The notes under the pieces are model-generated. The model was not told the DNA's origin. It saw only the letters and a program-made list of their open reading frames with translations, and ran no database searches. A DNA stretch of 64,000 nucleotides from CBDFKV01 sp965249035 (GTDB lineage: Bacteria > Pseudomonadota > Gammaproteobacteria > Arenicellales > Poriferihabitantaceae), in contig CBDFKV010000007.1 of the NCBI GenBank assembly GCA_965249035.1, forward strand, positions 496,001 through 560,000, given 5' to 3'. A program made the translations under genes and the position numbers. Below are positions 26,613 to 35,818 of this stretch, in pieces (the first letter of the stretch is position 1; every line of letters begins with the position of its first letter).

Positions 26613-28607
26613 ATGAGCCTATTCAAAACCATCTTAATCGCCAACCGTGGTGAAATTGCTTGCCGCGCGATGCGCACCGCAAAACGCATGGGCATAAAAA
26701 CCGTTGCCGTATATTCCACCGCTGACGCCCGTGCGATGCACGTCCGCCAAGCTGATGACGCTGTGTGTATTGGCGAACCAGCGCCAGGCCAAAGTTATTT
26801 GGTCATCGATAAGATCATTGATGCCTGTAAAAAAACAGGCGCAGAAGCGGTCTATCCAGGCTATGGGTTCTTATCTGAAAACTCCACATTTGCCGAACGA
26901 CTGAAGCAAGAAGGCATCACTTTTATTGGCCCGAACACCCGTGCAATTGAAGCAATGGGCGATAAAATTACCTCCAAAGAACTGGCTGAACAAGCAGGCG
27001 TTAATGTTATTCCTGGCTATACCGACGTCATCAAAGACGCCGATGAAGCGGTCAAAATTGCTAACGATGTCGGCTACCCAGTCATGCTCAAAGCCAGCGC
27101 GGGCGGTGGCGGCAAGGGCATGCGCGTCGCTTATGATGATGCAGAGTGCCACGATGGATTTACCCGCGCCACCAGTGAGGCGGTATCCAGCTTTGGTGAT
27201 GACCGTGTTTTTTTGGAAAAATTTATCGAACAACCGCGCCATATAGAAATTCAGGTGATTGCCGATCAACACGGTAAAATCCTGACCCTAAACGAGCGCG
27301 AGTGTTCTATCCAGCGTCGCCATCAAAAAGTCATTGAAGAAGCACCCTCGCCTTTTATCGACCCCGCCACGCGCAAGGCGATGAGTGAACAGGCAGTTTT
27401 ACTCTCAAAAGCAGTCGATTATGTCTCGGCTGGCACGGTCGAGCTGATCGTTGATAAAGACCGTAATTTTTACTTCCTTGAAATGAATACGCGCCTACAA
27501 GTTGAGCACCCAGTGACGGAAGCAATTACTGGTGTTGATTTGATCGAATGGATGATTCGCGTTGCTGCCGGCGAGCATTTGCCGGTGGAGCAATCAGACA
27601 TTGGCATCAACGGCTGGGCTATCGAAACGCGTGTTTATGCTGAAAATCCGGAACGTGGTTTCATGCCGTCCATCGGCAGACTGACGCAATACCGAGAGCC
27701 ACTTAGCGTTCCGGGTGTCCGCGTTGACTCAGGTGTTGATGAAGGCGACGAGATTTCGATGTTTTATGATCCGATGATTTGCAAGCTAATCACTCATGGC
27801 GAGAATCGCGAGCAAGCGATTGACCGCATGCAAGACGCGCTGGATCAATACTTCATTCGAGGTGTTGATACCAACATCGGTTTTCTAGCTTCGATTTTGT
27901 CACAACCCAATTTTGTCTCAGGCGATTTGAGCACCAGCTTCATCGCCGAGACCTATCCCGATGGCTTTGAGCTGGCGATGAATCAGCCAGATGATTTATC
28001 GCAGCTAATTGTTCTGATCGCCTCGGTACACTATCGCTATCGCTACCGTGCCTCCCTGCTGGACGGCCAGATTCAACACGCCAAACCCACGCTCGGCAAT
28101 GACTGGGTGGTGATTGTAGATCGCACCGACCATCACCCAGTACGGGTTGAGCTAAGTGACGACGGCTGCGTGGTCGAAATGAACGGCGAACGCTATGATG
28201 TCCGAGACGACTGGCGCATTGGTGATCCCCTCTATCATGGCGCAATCAATGGACACGCCCTGTCAGCGCAAATTGATCACCGCGATTATTACTACACCGT
28301 TTTTCACCGTGGCTTTCGTTTTGACGTTTGCGTACTCAATGATAGGGCGGCGCGTTTGTCGGCGTATATGCTGGAAAAAGAGCCGGCCGATATGTCAAAA
28401 TTCCTGCTATCACCGATGCCAGGCCTGCTGGTGACGCTCAATGCCGAGGCCGGTGATGCGCTCGACGAAGGTAGTGAGTTAGCGGTTATCGAGGCAATGA
28501 AAATGGAAAACTCCCTGCGCGCCACCCAAGACTGCGTGGTTAAAGCGGTGCTCGCCAAGGCTGGCGACATACTGGACGTTGACCAACCGATACTTGAGTT
28601 CGAGTAA
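26613..28607 (+). CDS. pccA: Propionyl-CoA carboxylase alpha subunit (biotin carboxylase + BCCP)
   Basis: ATP-dependent carboxylation of its own biotin. The 664-residue protein has the biotin-carboxylase N-domain (ILIANRGEIACRAMRT), ATP-grasp glycine loop (KASAGGGGKGMRV), the catalytic EMNTRLQVEHPVTE, a BT-type linking region (about 470-590) and a C-terminal biotinyl domain with AMKMEN, Lys630 being the biotin acceptor. The stop overlaps the ATG of meaB as TAATG. The start at 26613 has only a weak ribosome site. Confidence 0.95.
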   Translation: MSLFKTILIANRGEIACRAMRTAKRMGIKTVAVYSTADARAMHVRQADDAVCIGEPAPGQSYLVIDKIIDACKKTGAEAVYPGYGFLSENSTFAERLKQEGITFIGPNTRAIEAMGDKITSKELAEQAGVNVIPGYTDVIKDADEAVKIANDVGYPVMLKASAGGGGKGMRVAYDDAECHDGFTRATSEAVSSFGDDRVFLEKFIEQPRHIEIQVIADQHGKILTLNERECSIQRRHQKVIEEAPSPFIDPATRKAMSEQAVLLSKAVDYVSAGTVELIVDKDRNFYFLEMNTRLQVEHPVTEAITGVDLIEWMIRVAAGEHLPVEQSDIGINGWAIETRVYAENPERGFMPSIGRLTQYREPLSVPGVRVDSGVDEGDEISMFYDPMICKLITHGENREQAIDRMQDALDQYFIRGVDTNIGFLASILSQPNFVSGDLSTSFIAETYPDGFELAMNQPDDLSQLIVLIASVHYRYRYRASLLDGQIQHAKPTLGNDWVVIVDRTDHHPVRVELSDDGCVVEMNGERYDVRDDWRIGDPLYHGAINGHALSAQIDHRDYYYTVFHRGFRFDVCVLNDRAARLSAYMLEKEPADMSKFLLSPMPGLLVTLNAEAGDALDEGSELAVIEAMKMENSLRATQDCVVKAVLAKAGDILDVDQPILEFE

Positions 28608-29590
28608 TGTCTTCCAGCCAGCCGCTGGCGCAATCTCTCCTCCAGCGTAATCGTCGAGCGCTTGCCAAGGCGATTACACTGGTTGAATCGATCAATGCTG
28701 AAGATCGTGCGGCTGCGCTACTGCTACTCGATCATATCGCCGCCCACACCGGAAATTCGCTGAGAATCGGCATTTCCGGCACGCCAGGCGTGGGTAAATC
28801 GACCTTTATTGAGGCTTTAGGTTTGAGGCTGATCGAGGCTGGACATCGCGTTTGTGTCCTTACCATCGACCCGTCTTCACACCTTACCGGCGGCTCGATT
28901 TTGGGCGATAAAACCCGAATGGGCGAATTAAGCAAAAGTGACCAAGCCTATATCCGGCCCACCCCCTCTGGCGCACGTTTGGGCGGCGTTGCCCGACGTA
29001 CGCGAGAAGTGATTCTGCTGGCAGAAGCGGCAGGCTTCGATATGATCTTGGTCGAAACTGTTGGCGTTGGTCAATCTGAAACATCCGTTGCCGACATGAC
29101 TGATCTGTTTATGCTGTTGCTGCAGCCTGCCAGCGGCGATGAATTACAAGGCATCAAGCGCGGCATCATGGAATTAGCCGACATGATCGTCGTCAACAAA
29201 GCCGATGGTGAATTGCTGCGTGCTGCCAATCACACCGCTTCAGCCTATCTGCAAGCACTTGGCTTGATGCAAAGCAAGCCCAAGAATCAGGCCAGCACGT
29301 GGTCAGTGCCCATTTTGACCTGCTCCTCGACTACCGGCAAAGGCCTTGATGGCGTGCAAGTCACCATCAACGATTACGCCAAGGCTTTACATAGTCATAA
29401 TGTGTTTGAAAGTACCCGCCAAGCCCAAGCAGAACGTTGGTTCGATGAAGAGGTGCTTGCTAATTTACAAGACGCTCTCAAGCATCGCCCCGGTTTAATC
29501 AAGCGAGTCGATACCCTAAAAGAACAAGTTCGCACGAAACATAGAACGCCGGTCGGTGCCGCCAGCCAATTAATTAAAGAGATATTCTAA
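28607..29590 (+). CDS. meaB: Methylmalonyl-CoA mutase-associated GTPase (ArgK/MeaB)
   Basis: G3E-family GTPase that loads and protects the cobalamin of methylmalonyl-CoA mutase. The 327-residue protein has the P-loop GTPGVGKSTFIEALG near residue 60, the Mg-binding LTIDPSSHLTGGSILGDKTRM, the ETVGVGQSE switch and the guanine-specific NKAD (VVNKADGE). It overlaps pccA and the epimerase gene by one base each (TAATG both times), showing translational coupling. Confidence 0.95.
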   Translation: MSSSQPLAQSLLQRNRRALAKAITLVESINAEDRAAALLLLDHIAAHTGNSLRIGISGTPGVGKSTFIEALGLRLIEAGHRVCVLTIDPSSHLTGGSILGDKTRMGELSKSDQAYIRPTPSGARLGGVARRTREVILLAEAAGFDMILVETVGVGQSETSVADMTDLFMLLLQPASGDELQGIKRGIMELADMIVVNKADGELLRAANHTASAYLQALGLMQSKPKNQASTWSVPILTCSSTTGKGLDGVQVTINDYAKALHSHNVFESTRQAQAERWFDEEVLANLQDALKHRPGLIKRVDTLKEQVRTKHRTPVGAASQLIKEIF

Positions 29591-29994
29591 TGCTCGGAAA
29601 ACTAAATCATATCGCCATTGCGGTTGCAGATTTACAAGCTGCCAGCGACCTGTATCGACTTGCTTTTGGTGCCAAAGTATCAGAACCACAAGCCTTGCCG
29701 GATCATGGCGTCACCACTGTTTTTGTTGAGCTGGACAACACCAAGCTGGAGCTATTACAGCCGCTGGACGACAACTCACCGATTGCCAAGTTTGTTGAAA
29801 ACAATCCGGACGGCGCGATCCATCACTTTTGTATTGAAGTCGACGATATCGAACAAGCGATTGAGACGGCCAAAGCCAATAATCTACGAGTTCTAGGCAG
29901 CGGAGCGCCCAAAATTGGCGCACACAATAAGCCTGTCGTCTTTTTACACCCCAAAGATATGCTCGGCTGTTTGGTTGAGTTTGAAGAAGTTTAA
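29590..29994 (+). CDS. mce: Methylmalonyl-CoA epimerase
   Basis: Interconverts (S)- and (R)-methylmalonyl-CoA, the step between the carboxylase and the mutase. The 134-residue vicinal-oxygen-chelate fold protein has the metal ligands in LNHIAIAVADL (His), KLELLQPL (Glu), IHHFCIEVDDI (His) and the C-terminal GCLVEFEE (Glu). It is the last gene of the propionate set; a GC-rich dyad CCCCGC/GCGGGG (30074-30106) lies downstream but lacks a T-tract. Confidence 0.93.
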   Translation: MLGKLNHIAIAVADLQAASDLYRLAFGAKVSEPQALPDHGVTTVFVELDNTKLELLQPLDDNSPIAKFVENNPDGAIHHFCIEVDDIEQAIETAKANNLRVLGSGAPKIGAHNKPVVFLHPKDMLGCLVEFEEV

Positions 29995-30217
29995 AGAAGC
30001 ACTCTCTTGCTCTAGCACCTCAAAAGGTTGGTCTTGCGATTCCCCTTAATTTTCGCGCAATTGACGGGCAAAGCCCCGCTTAATGAATGAAAACTGATTG
30101 GCGGGGACACTCTTGGTATACCTTATATCAATATCTCTAACGCCATGTCTTGTGAGAAAAAGCACATCCCTAATTCCGCTGTCGTTATACAGTTACACCA
30201 TAACTACAGAGGAAATA

Positions 30218-30955
30218 ATGATGAAAATGCACCAAGCAATTCTTTCAATCTGTCTCTTATTGGGTTTTGTTATCGGAGCAAAGGCTGATATCGGAAATAG
30301 ATATGGTTTGCCCCAGCTTTATCACTCGGAGATTAGTGCTGCTGAAGCCTACATCCTCACTACTCGTGATAGAGGAAACAAAAGTAAGAACGCTTTTTCA
30401 AACGCAGTCATTATCGATGTTCGGCGTGTCTCGGAGCACTTGGCTGGCCACCCTCCAAAATCCTACAGCATACCGTTTCCACACATCGCCGGCAGTGCCG
30501 CTATGCCAAATGATTCAACAAACTATATCGGTTACGACCTTTCCAGAAATTCAGATATTTGTTTTGTGGAGGGCTGCGAGAACGACACCAATAGAGATGG
30601 CACACTCATTCCACAAGATTTTGTCAGTTATGTCGAGAGTTTGTTTCCGGATAAAGACACGTATATCCTGACACTATGTCGAACCGGATATCGCAGTGTC
30701 CAGGCCGCAAATTTATTAACTAGAGCGGGCTACACGAATATCCGGAATATCTGGGAAGGATTCATAGGCCAGCCAAAATATGTTTATGATGGTGGAACGG
30801 TCAGAACTCCACCAGAGCAACTCGACCTCAATCATGATGATAATCTTGATGACACAGATAAAGATGGCTGGGCAGGCTTTCAAGGGTTGCCTGTATCCAC
30901 CAAAATTCATCCACGTCGCATCTATAGCCTGTATCGTGATCTTTATCATCAATAA
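30218..30955 (+). CDS. Secreted rhodanese-domain protein with EF-hand-like loop
   Basis: A 245-residue protein with an N-terminal signal peptide (hydrophobic core about residues 7-20, ending GAKADIG). The rhodanese domain contains VIIDVRRVSEHLAGHPP and the active-site loop LCRTGYRSVQAANLL with Cys154, so it is catalytically plausible for sulfur transfer or as a thiol-based periplasmic enzyme. Near the C-terminus DLNHDDNLDDTDKDGW (about 203-218) resembles a calcium-binding Dx[DN]xDG loop. AGAGGA before the ATG pair at 30218/30221 fixes the start. Base composition is AT-richer than the flanks, and no neighbour suggests its role. Confidence 0.75.
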   Translation: MMKMHQAILSICLLLGFVIGAKADIGNRYGLPQLYHSEISAAEAYILTTRDRGNKSKNAFSNAVIIDVRRVSEHLAGHPPKSYSIPFPHIAGSAAMPNDSTNYIGYDLSRNSDICFVEGCENDTNRDGTLIPQDFVSYVESLFPDKDTYILTLCRTGYRSVQAANLLTRAGYTNIRNIWEGFIGQPKYVYDGGTVRTPPEQLDLNHDDNLDDTDKDGWAGFQGLPVSTKIHPRRIYSLYRDLYHQ

Positions 30956-30977
30956 CAAGGGGATATTGGTTTAAAAC

Positions 30978-31006
30978 AAAAAAGCCGCCCTCAGGCAGCT
31001 TTTTTA
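30978..31006 (-). terminator. Terminator between rhodanese gene and tRNA-Val
   Basis: GCCGCC, loop CTCA, GGCAGC flanked by A-tract and T-tract. On the minus strand the one imperfect pair becomes G-U, so it fits best as the tRNA-Val terminator, while the T-rich plus side may also stop the rhodanese transcript. Confidence 0.75.
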
Positions 31007-31048
31007 TTGGGTTTCATGGATGTTATTGGATGTCCTAAAACCACTATA

Positions 31049-31125
31049 TGGTAGGCGCGAGTGGATTCGAACCACCGACCCCCACCATGTCAAGGTGGTG
31101 CTCTAACCAACTGAGCTACGCGCCT
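31049..31125 (-). tRNA. tRNA-Val (GAC)
   Basis: Minus strand 77 bases: acceptor AGGCGCG pairs with CGCGCCT, D-arm GCTC/GAGC, anticodon arm CCACC-TTGACAT-GGTGG with anticodon GAC, T-arm GTGG-TTCGAAT-CCAC, and encoded CCA. It is flanked downstream by the terminator at 30978-31006. Confidence 0.96.
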
Positions 31126-31296
31126 AAATTTAAGGCTGCGGAGTGTACACAGTTGCGATCAGGGGTTCAATCCGCTAACACGAAAATTATTAATACTTTT
31201 AGGCGTCAACTAAGCGCAATCAGGGCTTGATTTTTTAGCTGTAGTTGTTGAACATGGGCAGCTTCGAAAATTGGCTACTCACTAACAAAAAATACT

Positions 31297-32550
31297 ATGC
31301 GCCTTTCCAAACTTGCCGAAGAAATCACCACCTCACCGATACTCACTATCGCTGCATTGATCAATGAAAAAATTGCCAGCGGTGAACCCGTCTACAACCT
31401 GACCGTTGGCGATTTCGATCCCAACATATTTTCGATCCCAGACGTACTCACTGCCGAAACCATCAAGGCCTATGAGACGCACCAGACCAACTACCCTGGC
31501 GCCTTTGGTACCCCCAATTTTCGCCAAGGCGTTGCGGACACTTTAAATCGGATCTGTGGCTTGGATTACACCGCTGCCGACATCCAAATTGCCAGTGGCT
31601 CGCGCCCACTCATTTACGCGACTTACAAGTGCGTTGTCGATCCGGGTGATCGCGTGGTCTTTCCGGTGCCCTCGTGGAATAACGACTATTACAGCTCATT
31701 TTGTGAGGCTGAGGCGATTACCATTGAGACCACCCCAGAAAATAACTTCATGCCGACTGCGGATGAGTTGCGACCGCATTTGAAAGGCACCTCTCTGTTG
31801 GCCTTATGTTCGCCGCAAAACCCAACTGGCACGGTGTTTGATAAAGCCAACCTCCAAGATATTTGTGAGCTAGTCGTAGCTGAAAATAAATCGCGCGGCG
31901 CGTATGAAAAACCACTGTATGTGATGTTTGACCAAGTCTATTGGTTGCTAACCTTTGGTGATACCGAATTTCATCACGCGCTATCGCTCTGCCCGGAAAT
32001 TCGTGATTACGCGATCTTCATCGATGGCTTATCCAAGTCTTTTGCTGGCACCGGCATTCGCGTTGGCTGGGCTACCGCCCCGGATCACTTATTACCGAAA
32101 ATGCGCGCTCTAATCGCCCATATCGGCGCCTGGGCGCCAAAACCCGAGCAAATCGCCGCTGGGCATTTTCTAACCAATGAGGCCGCAGTTGATCAATACC
32201 TGAACCATTTTCGAGGTGAGCTGCAAAACCGCTTGAGTGCCTTCTATGACGGTTTCATGGCACTAAAAGCTAAAGGCTATCCCGTTGATGCGATTCACCC
32301 GCAAGCGGCAATTTACCTCACCGTTAAAATTGACTTGGTAGGGAAAACAAGCCCTGAAGGCATAACCTTGAGCGACACCGACACGGCTCACCAATATCTG
32401 CTTGATAGTGGCATTGGCATATTACCTTTTTCATGGTTTGGCGCTAGCAGCTATGGCGACTGGTTCCGTATTTCGGTCGGCACCTGCTCACAGGCAGAAG
32501 TCACCAAGGTACTACAGGCACTAGAAAACACACTGGCTGCACTTCACTAA
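31297..32550 (+). CDS. Class I/II pyridoxal-phosphate aminotransferase
   Basis: A 417-residue fold-type I PLP enzyme of the aspartate-aminotransferase superfamily. Motifs are YPGAFGTPNFRQGVADTL, the LLALCSPQNPTGTVF segment with the conserved Asn-Pro, FDQVYW with the Asp-x-x-Tyr, and the PLP lysine in DGLSKSFAGTGIRVGW. The C-terminal carboxylate-binding Arg is in WFRISVGTC. Substrate is not resolved; aspartate or an aromatic/branched amino acid is possible. It converges on dnaQ with a four-base overlap and stands alone on its strand. Confidence 0.85.
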   Translation: MRLSKLAEEITTSPILTIAALINEKIASGEPVYNLTVGDFDPNIFSIPDVLTAETIKAYETHQTNYPGAFGTPNFRQGVADTLNRICGLDYTAADIQIASGSRPLIYATYKCVVDPGDRVVFPVPSWNNDYYSSFCEAEAITIETTPENNFMPTADELRPHLKGTSLLALCSPQNPTGTVFDKANLQDICELVVAENKSRGAYEKPLYVMFDQVYWLLTFGDTEFHHALSLCPEIRDYAIFIDGLSKSFAGTGIRVGWATAPDHLLPKMRALIAHIGAWAPKPEQIAAGHFLTNEAAVDQYLNHFRGELQNRLSAFYDGFMALKAKGYPVDAIHPQAAIYLTVKIDLVGKTSPEGITLSDTDTAHQYLLDSGIGILPFSWFGASSYGDWFRISVGTCSQAEVTKVLQALENTLAALH

Positions 32551-33254
32551 TGGTCACGCCACAAACAGCGTTCGCCGGTTTCATTTTCCAGTAGTTTGAG
32601 CCACTTTTCGTGGTCGTTTAGCTCATCGGGGTTAGCTTTAATCAGCACCACATTATCGCGCTCGCCCTCATAGACATGCTTTTGCTCGGCGCTGCCGGTG
32701 GATTGATCCAGACTAGCCAACAAGTTGAGCTGACCGCCCGTCATCGACAGATACACATCAGCGAGGATTTCCGAGTCCAATAAGGCGCCGTGCAATGTGC
32801 GTTGGGTATTGTCGATAAAGTGGCGCTGACACAAGGCATCTAAGCTATTGCGCTGACCGGGGTACATTTTACGCGCCAAGTGCAGGGTATCGAACACCCC
32901 ACAGTAATCCTCAACCCGCCCTAGATTGCGGCCTACATTAGCCAGCTCGACATTCAAAAATCCCACATCAAAAGCGGCATTATGAATCACTAGCTCAGCT
33001 CCTTTGACATACTCCAAAAATCCTTCAGCAATGTCCATAAAGCGCGGCTTATCTTTGAGGTCATCCAACTCGATACCGTGGATTTCTACCGCCCCTTCGT
33101 CAATTTCTCGCTCCGGGTTCAAAAACTGCTGATAGTTATTACCCGTCAGTTGTCGGTCAATCAGCTCGACGCAACCAATTTCAATAATCCGGTGCCCCTG
33201 TTTGACCTCTAAACCCGTGGTTTCGGTATCAAGCACAATTTGTCGGATTGACAC
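32547..33254 (-). CDS. dnaQ: DNA polymerase III epsilon subunit (3'-5' proofreading exonuclease)
   Basis: Proofreading subunit of the replicative polymerase. The 235-residue protein has all DEDDh motifs: VLDTETTGLEV, HNAAFDVGFLN and HGALLDSEILADVY. The C-terminal extension (about 180-235) that binds the polymerase alpha subunit is present. It starts with GTG at 33254, which overlaps the rnhA stop as TAGTG, and a strong GAGGAGG ribosome site lies just inside the rnhA end, so the pair is coupled. Confidence 0.95.
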   Translation of the reverse strand: MSIRQIVLDTETTGLEVKQGHRIIEIGCVELIDRQLTGNNYQQFLNPEREIDEGAVEIHGIELDDLKDKPRFMDIAEGFLEYVKGAELVIHNAAFDVGFLNVELANVGRNLGRVEDYCGVFDTLHLARKMYPGQRNSLDALCQRHFIDNTQRTLHGALLDSEILADVYLSMTGGQLNLLASLDQSTGSAEQKHVYEGERDNVVLIKANPDELNDHEKWLKLLENETGERCLWRDH

Positions 33255-33700
33255 TAGCTCACCTCCTCTAATTCATCCATCGCCTGATTGGCCAGCGCAT
33301 CGGCGCGGTCATTGCCTGGATCACCCGAATGACCTTTGACCCAATGCCAGGTAACGCTGTGCTGTTGGTTGCATTCGTCCAAGGCTTGCCACAGTTCGAC
33401 GTTCTTTACCGGTTTTTTAGCCGCCGTCTTCCAACCTCTGGCTTTCCAGCCATCGAGCCAATCATTGATACCATTTCTGACGTAAACGGAGTCGGTATAC
33501 AGATCAACCTCACAAGGCCTGCTTAATGCGCTTAGGGCTTCAATAGCCGCGGTCAATTCCATCCGATTATTGGTGGTCTCGACAACGCTGCCACGCAGTT
33601 CTTTTTCAACGTCACCATAGCTCATCACTGCACCCCAACCGCCCCGGCCTGGATTGCCGCGACAGCCGCCGTCGGTATAAATGGTTACACGTTGGGTCAT
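33254..33700 (-). CDS. rnhA: Ribonuclease HI
   Basis: Cleaves RNA in RNA-DNA hybrids. The 148-residue protein has the four catalytic carboxylates in IYTDGGCRGNPGRGGW, NNRMELTAAIEAL, LYTDSVYVRNGI and SGDPGNDRADALAN, and the basic handle around WLDGWKARGWKTAAKKPVKN. It is between the methyltransferase gene and dnaQ, as in the common gammaproteobacterial gloB-yafS-rnhA-dnaQ order. Confidence 0.96.
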   Translation of the reverse strand: MTQRVTIYTDGGCRGNPGRGGWGAVMSYGDVEKELRGSVVETTNNRMELTAAIEALSALSRPCEVDLYTDSVYVRNGINDWLDGWKARGWKTAAKKPVKNVELWQALDECNQQHSVTWHWVKGHSGDPGNDRADALANQAMDELEEVS

Positions 33701-33707
33701 TTTCTAT

Positions 33708-34463
33708 TCAATGTTTTTGATTTTTGGAACGCACGGGCTTTGGCGCTAAATTGCCCAACCATTCGCGCACGCTTCGGTGCGCGCTCACGCGCCGGTTCAT
33801 GCCATAAACACGCTTTTTTAGCACCAGCACGTATACCGCTCCTAAACCAGGCGCCCAACGATCGCCCGCCTTATCAAGAAACTGTAAACGCTTTGACCAC
33901 GCCTCGCTCTGTATCGGCGGCTGATAGTGGGTCATCGCACCCGCGACCAACTCAAACCCTAACAGTGCAAGCCGCTCTTGAATTTGTCGAACACTGTAAA
34001 AGCGTCCATCCCACGGCGATTTAGCGCGTCGAACCCGGTTAGCCCAACGGCAACAGCCCCAAAAACTCGTCCGGTTAAAACCCGACAAAGCCAGATAGCC
34101 ATCAGGCGTAATAACCTGACTGACTTCACGCAACGCACTCACCGGGTCGTCACAGAAATCCAACGTATGCGGCATGATGACCAAGTCTGCACTGTTTTCG
34201 GGCAACGGCAACGCTTCAGGAGCGGCTAGTACATCGACCATCGGCTTCGCGGCCTGGTCGATGACCAAACGCAAGTCAGCATGCAAATCGGCTAGAAACT
34301 GATGCTCGCCGATACCCGTTTGCACCACCACTTGATAATACTGATCGGGAATCAAGCGCTTCAACAAATCAGCTTCTTGGCCAATCAAATATTGCCCAAG
34401 CGTCGTATCAAACCAGCTCGGCAAGGTGGCGTTCTCGAGATCATTGACAGTATTATCGTTCAC
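33708..34463 (-). CDS. Class I SAM-dependent methyltransferase (YafS-like)
   Basis: A 251-residue methyltransferase-fold protein. The motif ALPLPENSADLVIMPHTLDFCDDPVSALREVSQVITPDGYLALSGFN covers motifs II to IV of the class I fold, written here only as pieces: LPLPENSADLVIMPH and EVSQVITPDGYLAL. The SAM-binding glycine loop (motif I) is poorly conserved. Position directly before rnhA matches E. coli yafS, whose substrate is not known. The C-terminal basic tail (KPVRSKNQKH) is unusual but short. Confidence 0.75.
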   Translation of the reverse strand: MNDNTVNDLENATLPSWFDTTLGQYLIGQEADLLKRLIPDQYYQVVVQTGIGEHQFLADLHADLRLVIDQAAKPMVDVLAAPEALPLPENSADLVIMPHTLDFCDDPVSALREVSQVITPDGYLALSGFNRTSFWGCCRWANRVRRAKSPWDGRFYSVRQIQERLALLGFELVAGAMTHYQPPIQSEAWSKRLQFLDKAGDRWAPGLGAVYVLVLKKRVYGMNRRVSAHRSVREWLGNLAPKPVRSKNQKH

Positions 34464-34774
34464 GCGCAGGATTGTATGGACTTCATGACGGGCTGTCCAA
34501 TAAACAACGCGGCCACCAAAACCCTCCAGCGCCGCTAATAAAGCACAAGAATAGTGCTACACAATTGGAAATCGCAACTGGTAAAGTCTATGGTGACATT
34601 GATCCAGCGGGGAAATACCGATCGAATATGGGTTGCAGCGCAGTATAGATAGCCGCGTCGCTACGCTCCTCGCTATGACGGAGATGGCTTTTGGCTATCG
34701 ATGATCCAGATACAATATGAATGCTACTAAATACGTGGAACCCACAGCACAAACGATTGATTTAAGGTAACGAT
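34464..34774. other. Intergenic region with a solo repeat fragment
   Basis: Divergent promoter region between the methyltransferase and agmatinase-family genes. It holds a 38-base fragment (34646-34683) matching one arm of the repeats at 41870 and 45989, including GCCGCGTCGCTACGCTCCTC. AAGGTAACG precedes the agmatinase ATG. No gene seen. Confidence 0.6.
34646..34683 (+). repeat. Fragment of the dispersed repeat
   Basis: Matches the right arm of the hairpin in the 171-bp repeats (TAGAT, then GCCGCGTCGCTACGCTCCTC, then GACnGAG) with a few substitutions. The left arm and flanks are absent, so it is a remnant or an independent short palindromic unit. Confidence 0.65.
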
Positions 34775-35740
34775 ATGAGCTCATCAAATTCCTTCCTGCC
34801 CACTTCTGGCAACGTATTGCCGCGCTATGCAGGTATCGCAACCTTCATGCGCTTGCGAAATATTCCGATAGAAGAGGCGGATGAAGTCCAAATTGGACTG
34901 GTCGGAGTGCCCTGGGATGGTGGCACCACCAATCGCCCCGGCGCGCGCCACGGGCCTCGGCAAATGCGTGATTTATCTACCATGGTTCGAAACGTCCATC
35001 ATGTCTCAGGGATAAAACCCTTTCATTTAAGTCGCTGCGCTGATTTAGGTGACAGCCCGGTCAATCCTGTTGATATTGAGGATACGCTTGCCCGGGTTGA
35101 GGATTTCTTCCAACGCCTGGTCGATAAGAATGTTATGCCGTTAACGGCTGGCGGTGATCATCTGATCAGCCTCCCGATCATGCGCGCACTGTGCCAAAAC
35201 CAAGCTTGCGGCATGGTTCACTTTGATGCCCATACCGATACCTGGGATCGTTATTTTGGCGAATCAAAATACACCCATGGCACCCCATTTAGGCGCGCTA
35301 TTGAAGAGGGCTTGTTAGACCCAAAACGAGTGGTTCAAATTGGAATACGAGGCGGTTTGTATAGCGATAAAGACAAAGAATGGGGCTTGGCGCAAGGCAT
35401 TCGTGTGATTGAAATTGAAGAGTTTTTTGATCTCGGCGTCAATGCTGTGATTGAGGAAGCGCGGCGAGTGGTTGGCGAACAACCTTGCTACCTCAGCTTT
35501 GATGTGGATGCTCTAGACCCGGTTTACGCTCCCGGCACAGGTACGCCAGAAATCGGTGGCATAACCACCGCCCAGGCGCAGCAAATGATCAGGGGCTTAC
35601 GTGGGCTTAGCTTTATGGGTGGCGATGTGGTCGAGGTATCACCGCCGTTTGACCCGAGCGGTAATACGGCACTGGTCGCGGTAACGATGATGTTTGAGAT
35701 GCTGTGCCTATTTTCTGAGCAATTATCACAATCAGGTTAA
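34775..35740 (+). CDS. speB: Agmatinase / ureohydrolase family protein
   Basis: Binuclear-manganese ureohydrolase releasing urea from agmatine or a related guanidino compound. The 321-residue protein has all metal-binding motifs: AGGDHLIS, VHFDAHTDTWD and SFDVDALDPVYAPGTGTPEIGG, plus the N-terminal NRPGARHGPRQMR. Agmatinase, guanidinobutyrase and guanidinopropionase cannot be told apart by these motifs; no arginine decarboxylase gene is adjacent, so the symbol is tentative. A polyamine-type ABC transporter occurs at the far end of the window. Confidence 0.85.
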   Translation: MSSSNSFLPTSGNVLPRYAGIATFMRLRNIPIEEADEVQIGLVGVPWDGGTTNRPGARHGPRQMRDLSTMVRNVHHVSGIKPFHLSRCADLGDSPVNPVDIEDTLARVEDFFQRLVDKNVMPLTAGGDHLISLPIMRALCQNQACGMVHFDAHTDTWDRYFGESKYTHGTPFRRAIEEGLLDPKRVVQIGIRGGLYSDKDKEWGLAQGIRVIEIEEFFDLGVNAVIEEARRVVGEQPCYLSFDVDALDPVYAPGTGTPEIGGITTAQAQQMIRGLRGLSFMGGDVVEVSPPFDPSGNTALVAVTMMFEMLCLFSEQLSQSG

Positions 35741-35818
35741 CGGTATAGAAAAACACTAGCCTCGGTATCCTGCACGACAGACTGATACAATTAGCGCCAC
35801 CCATTTTCTCGCTGTCAC

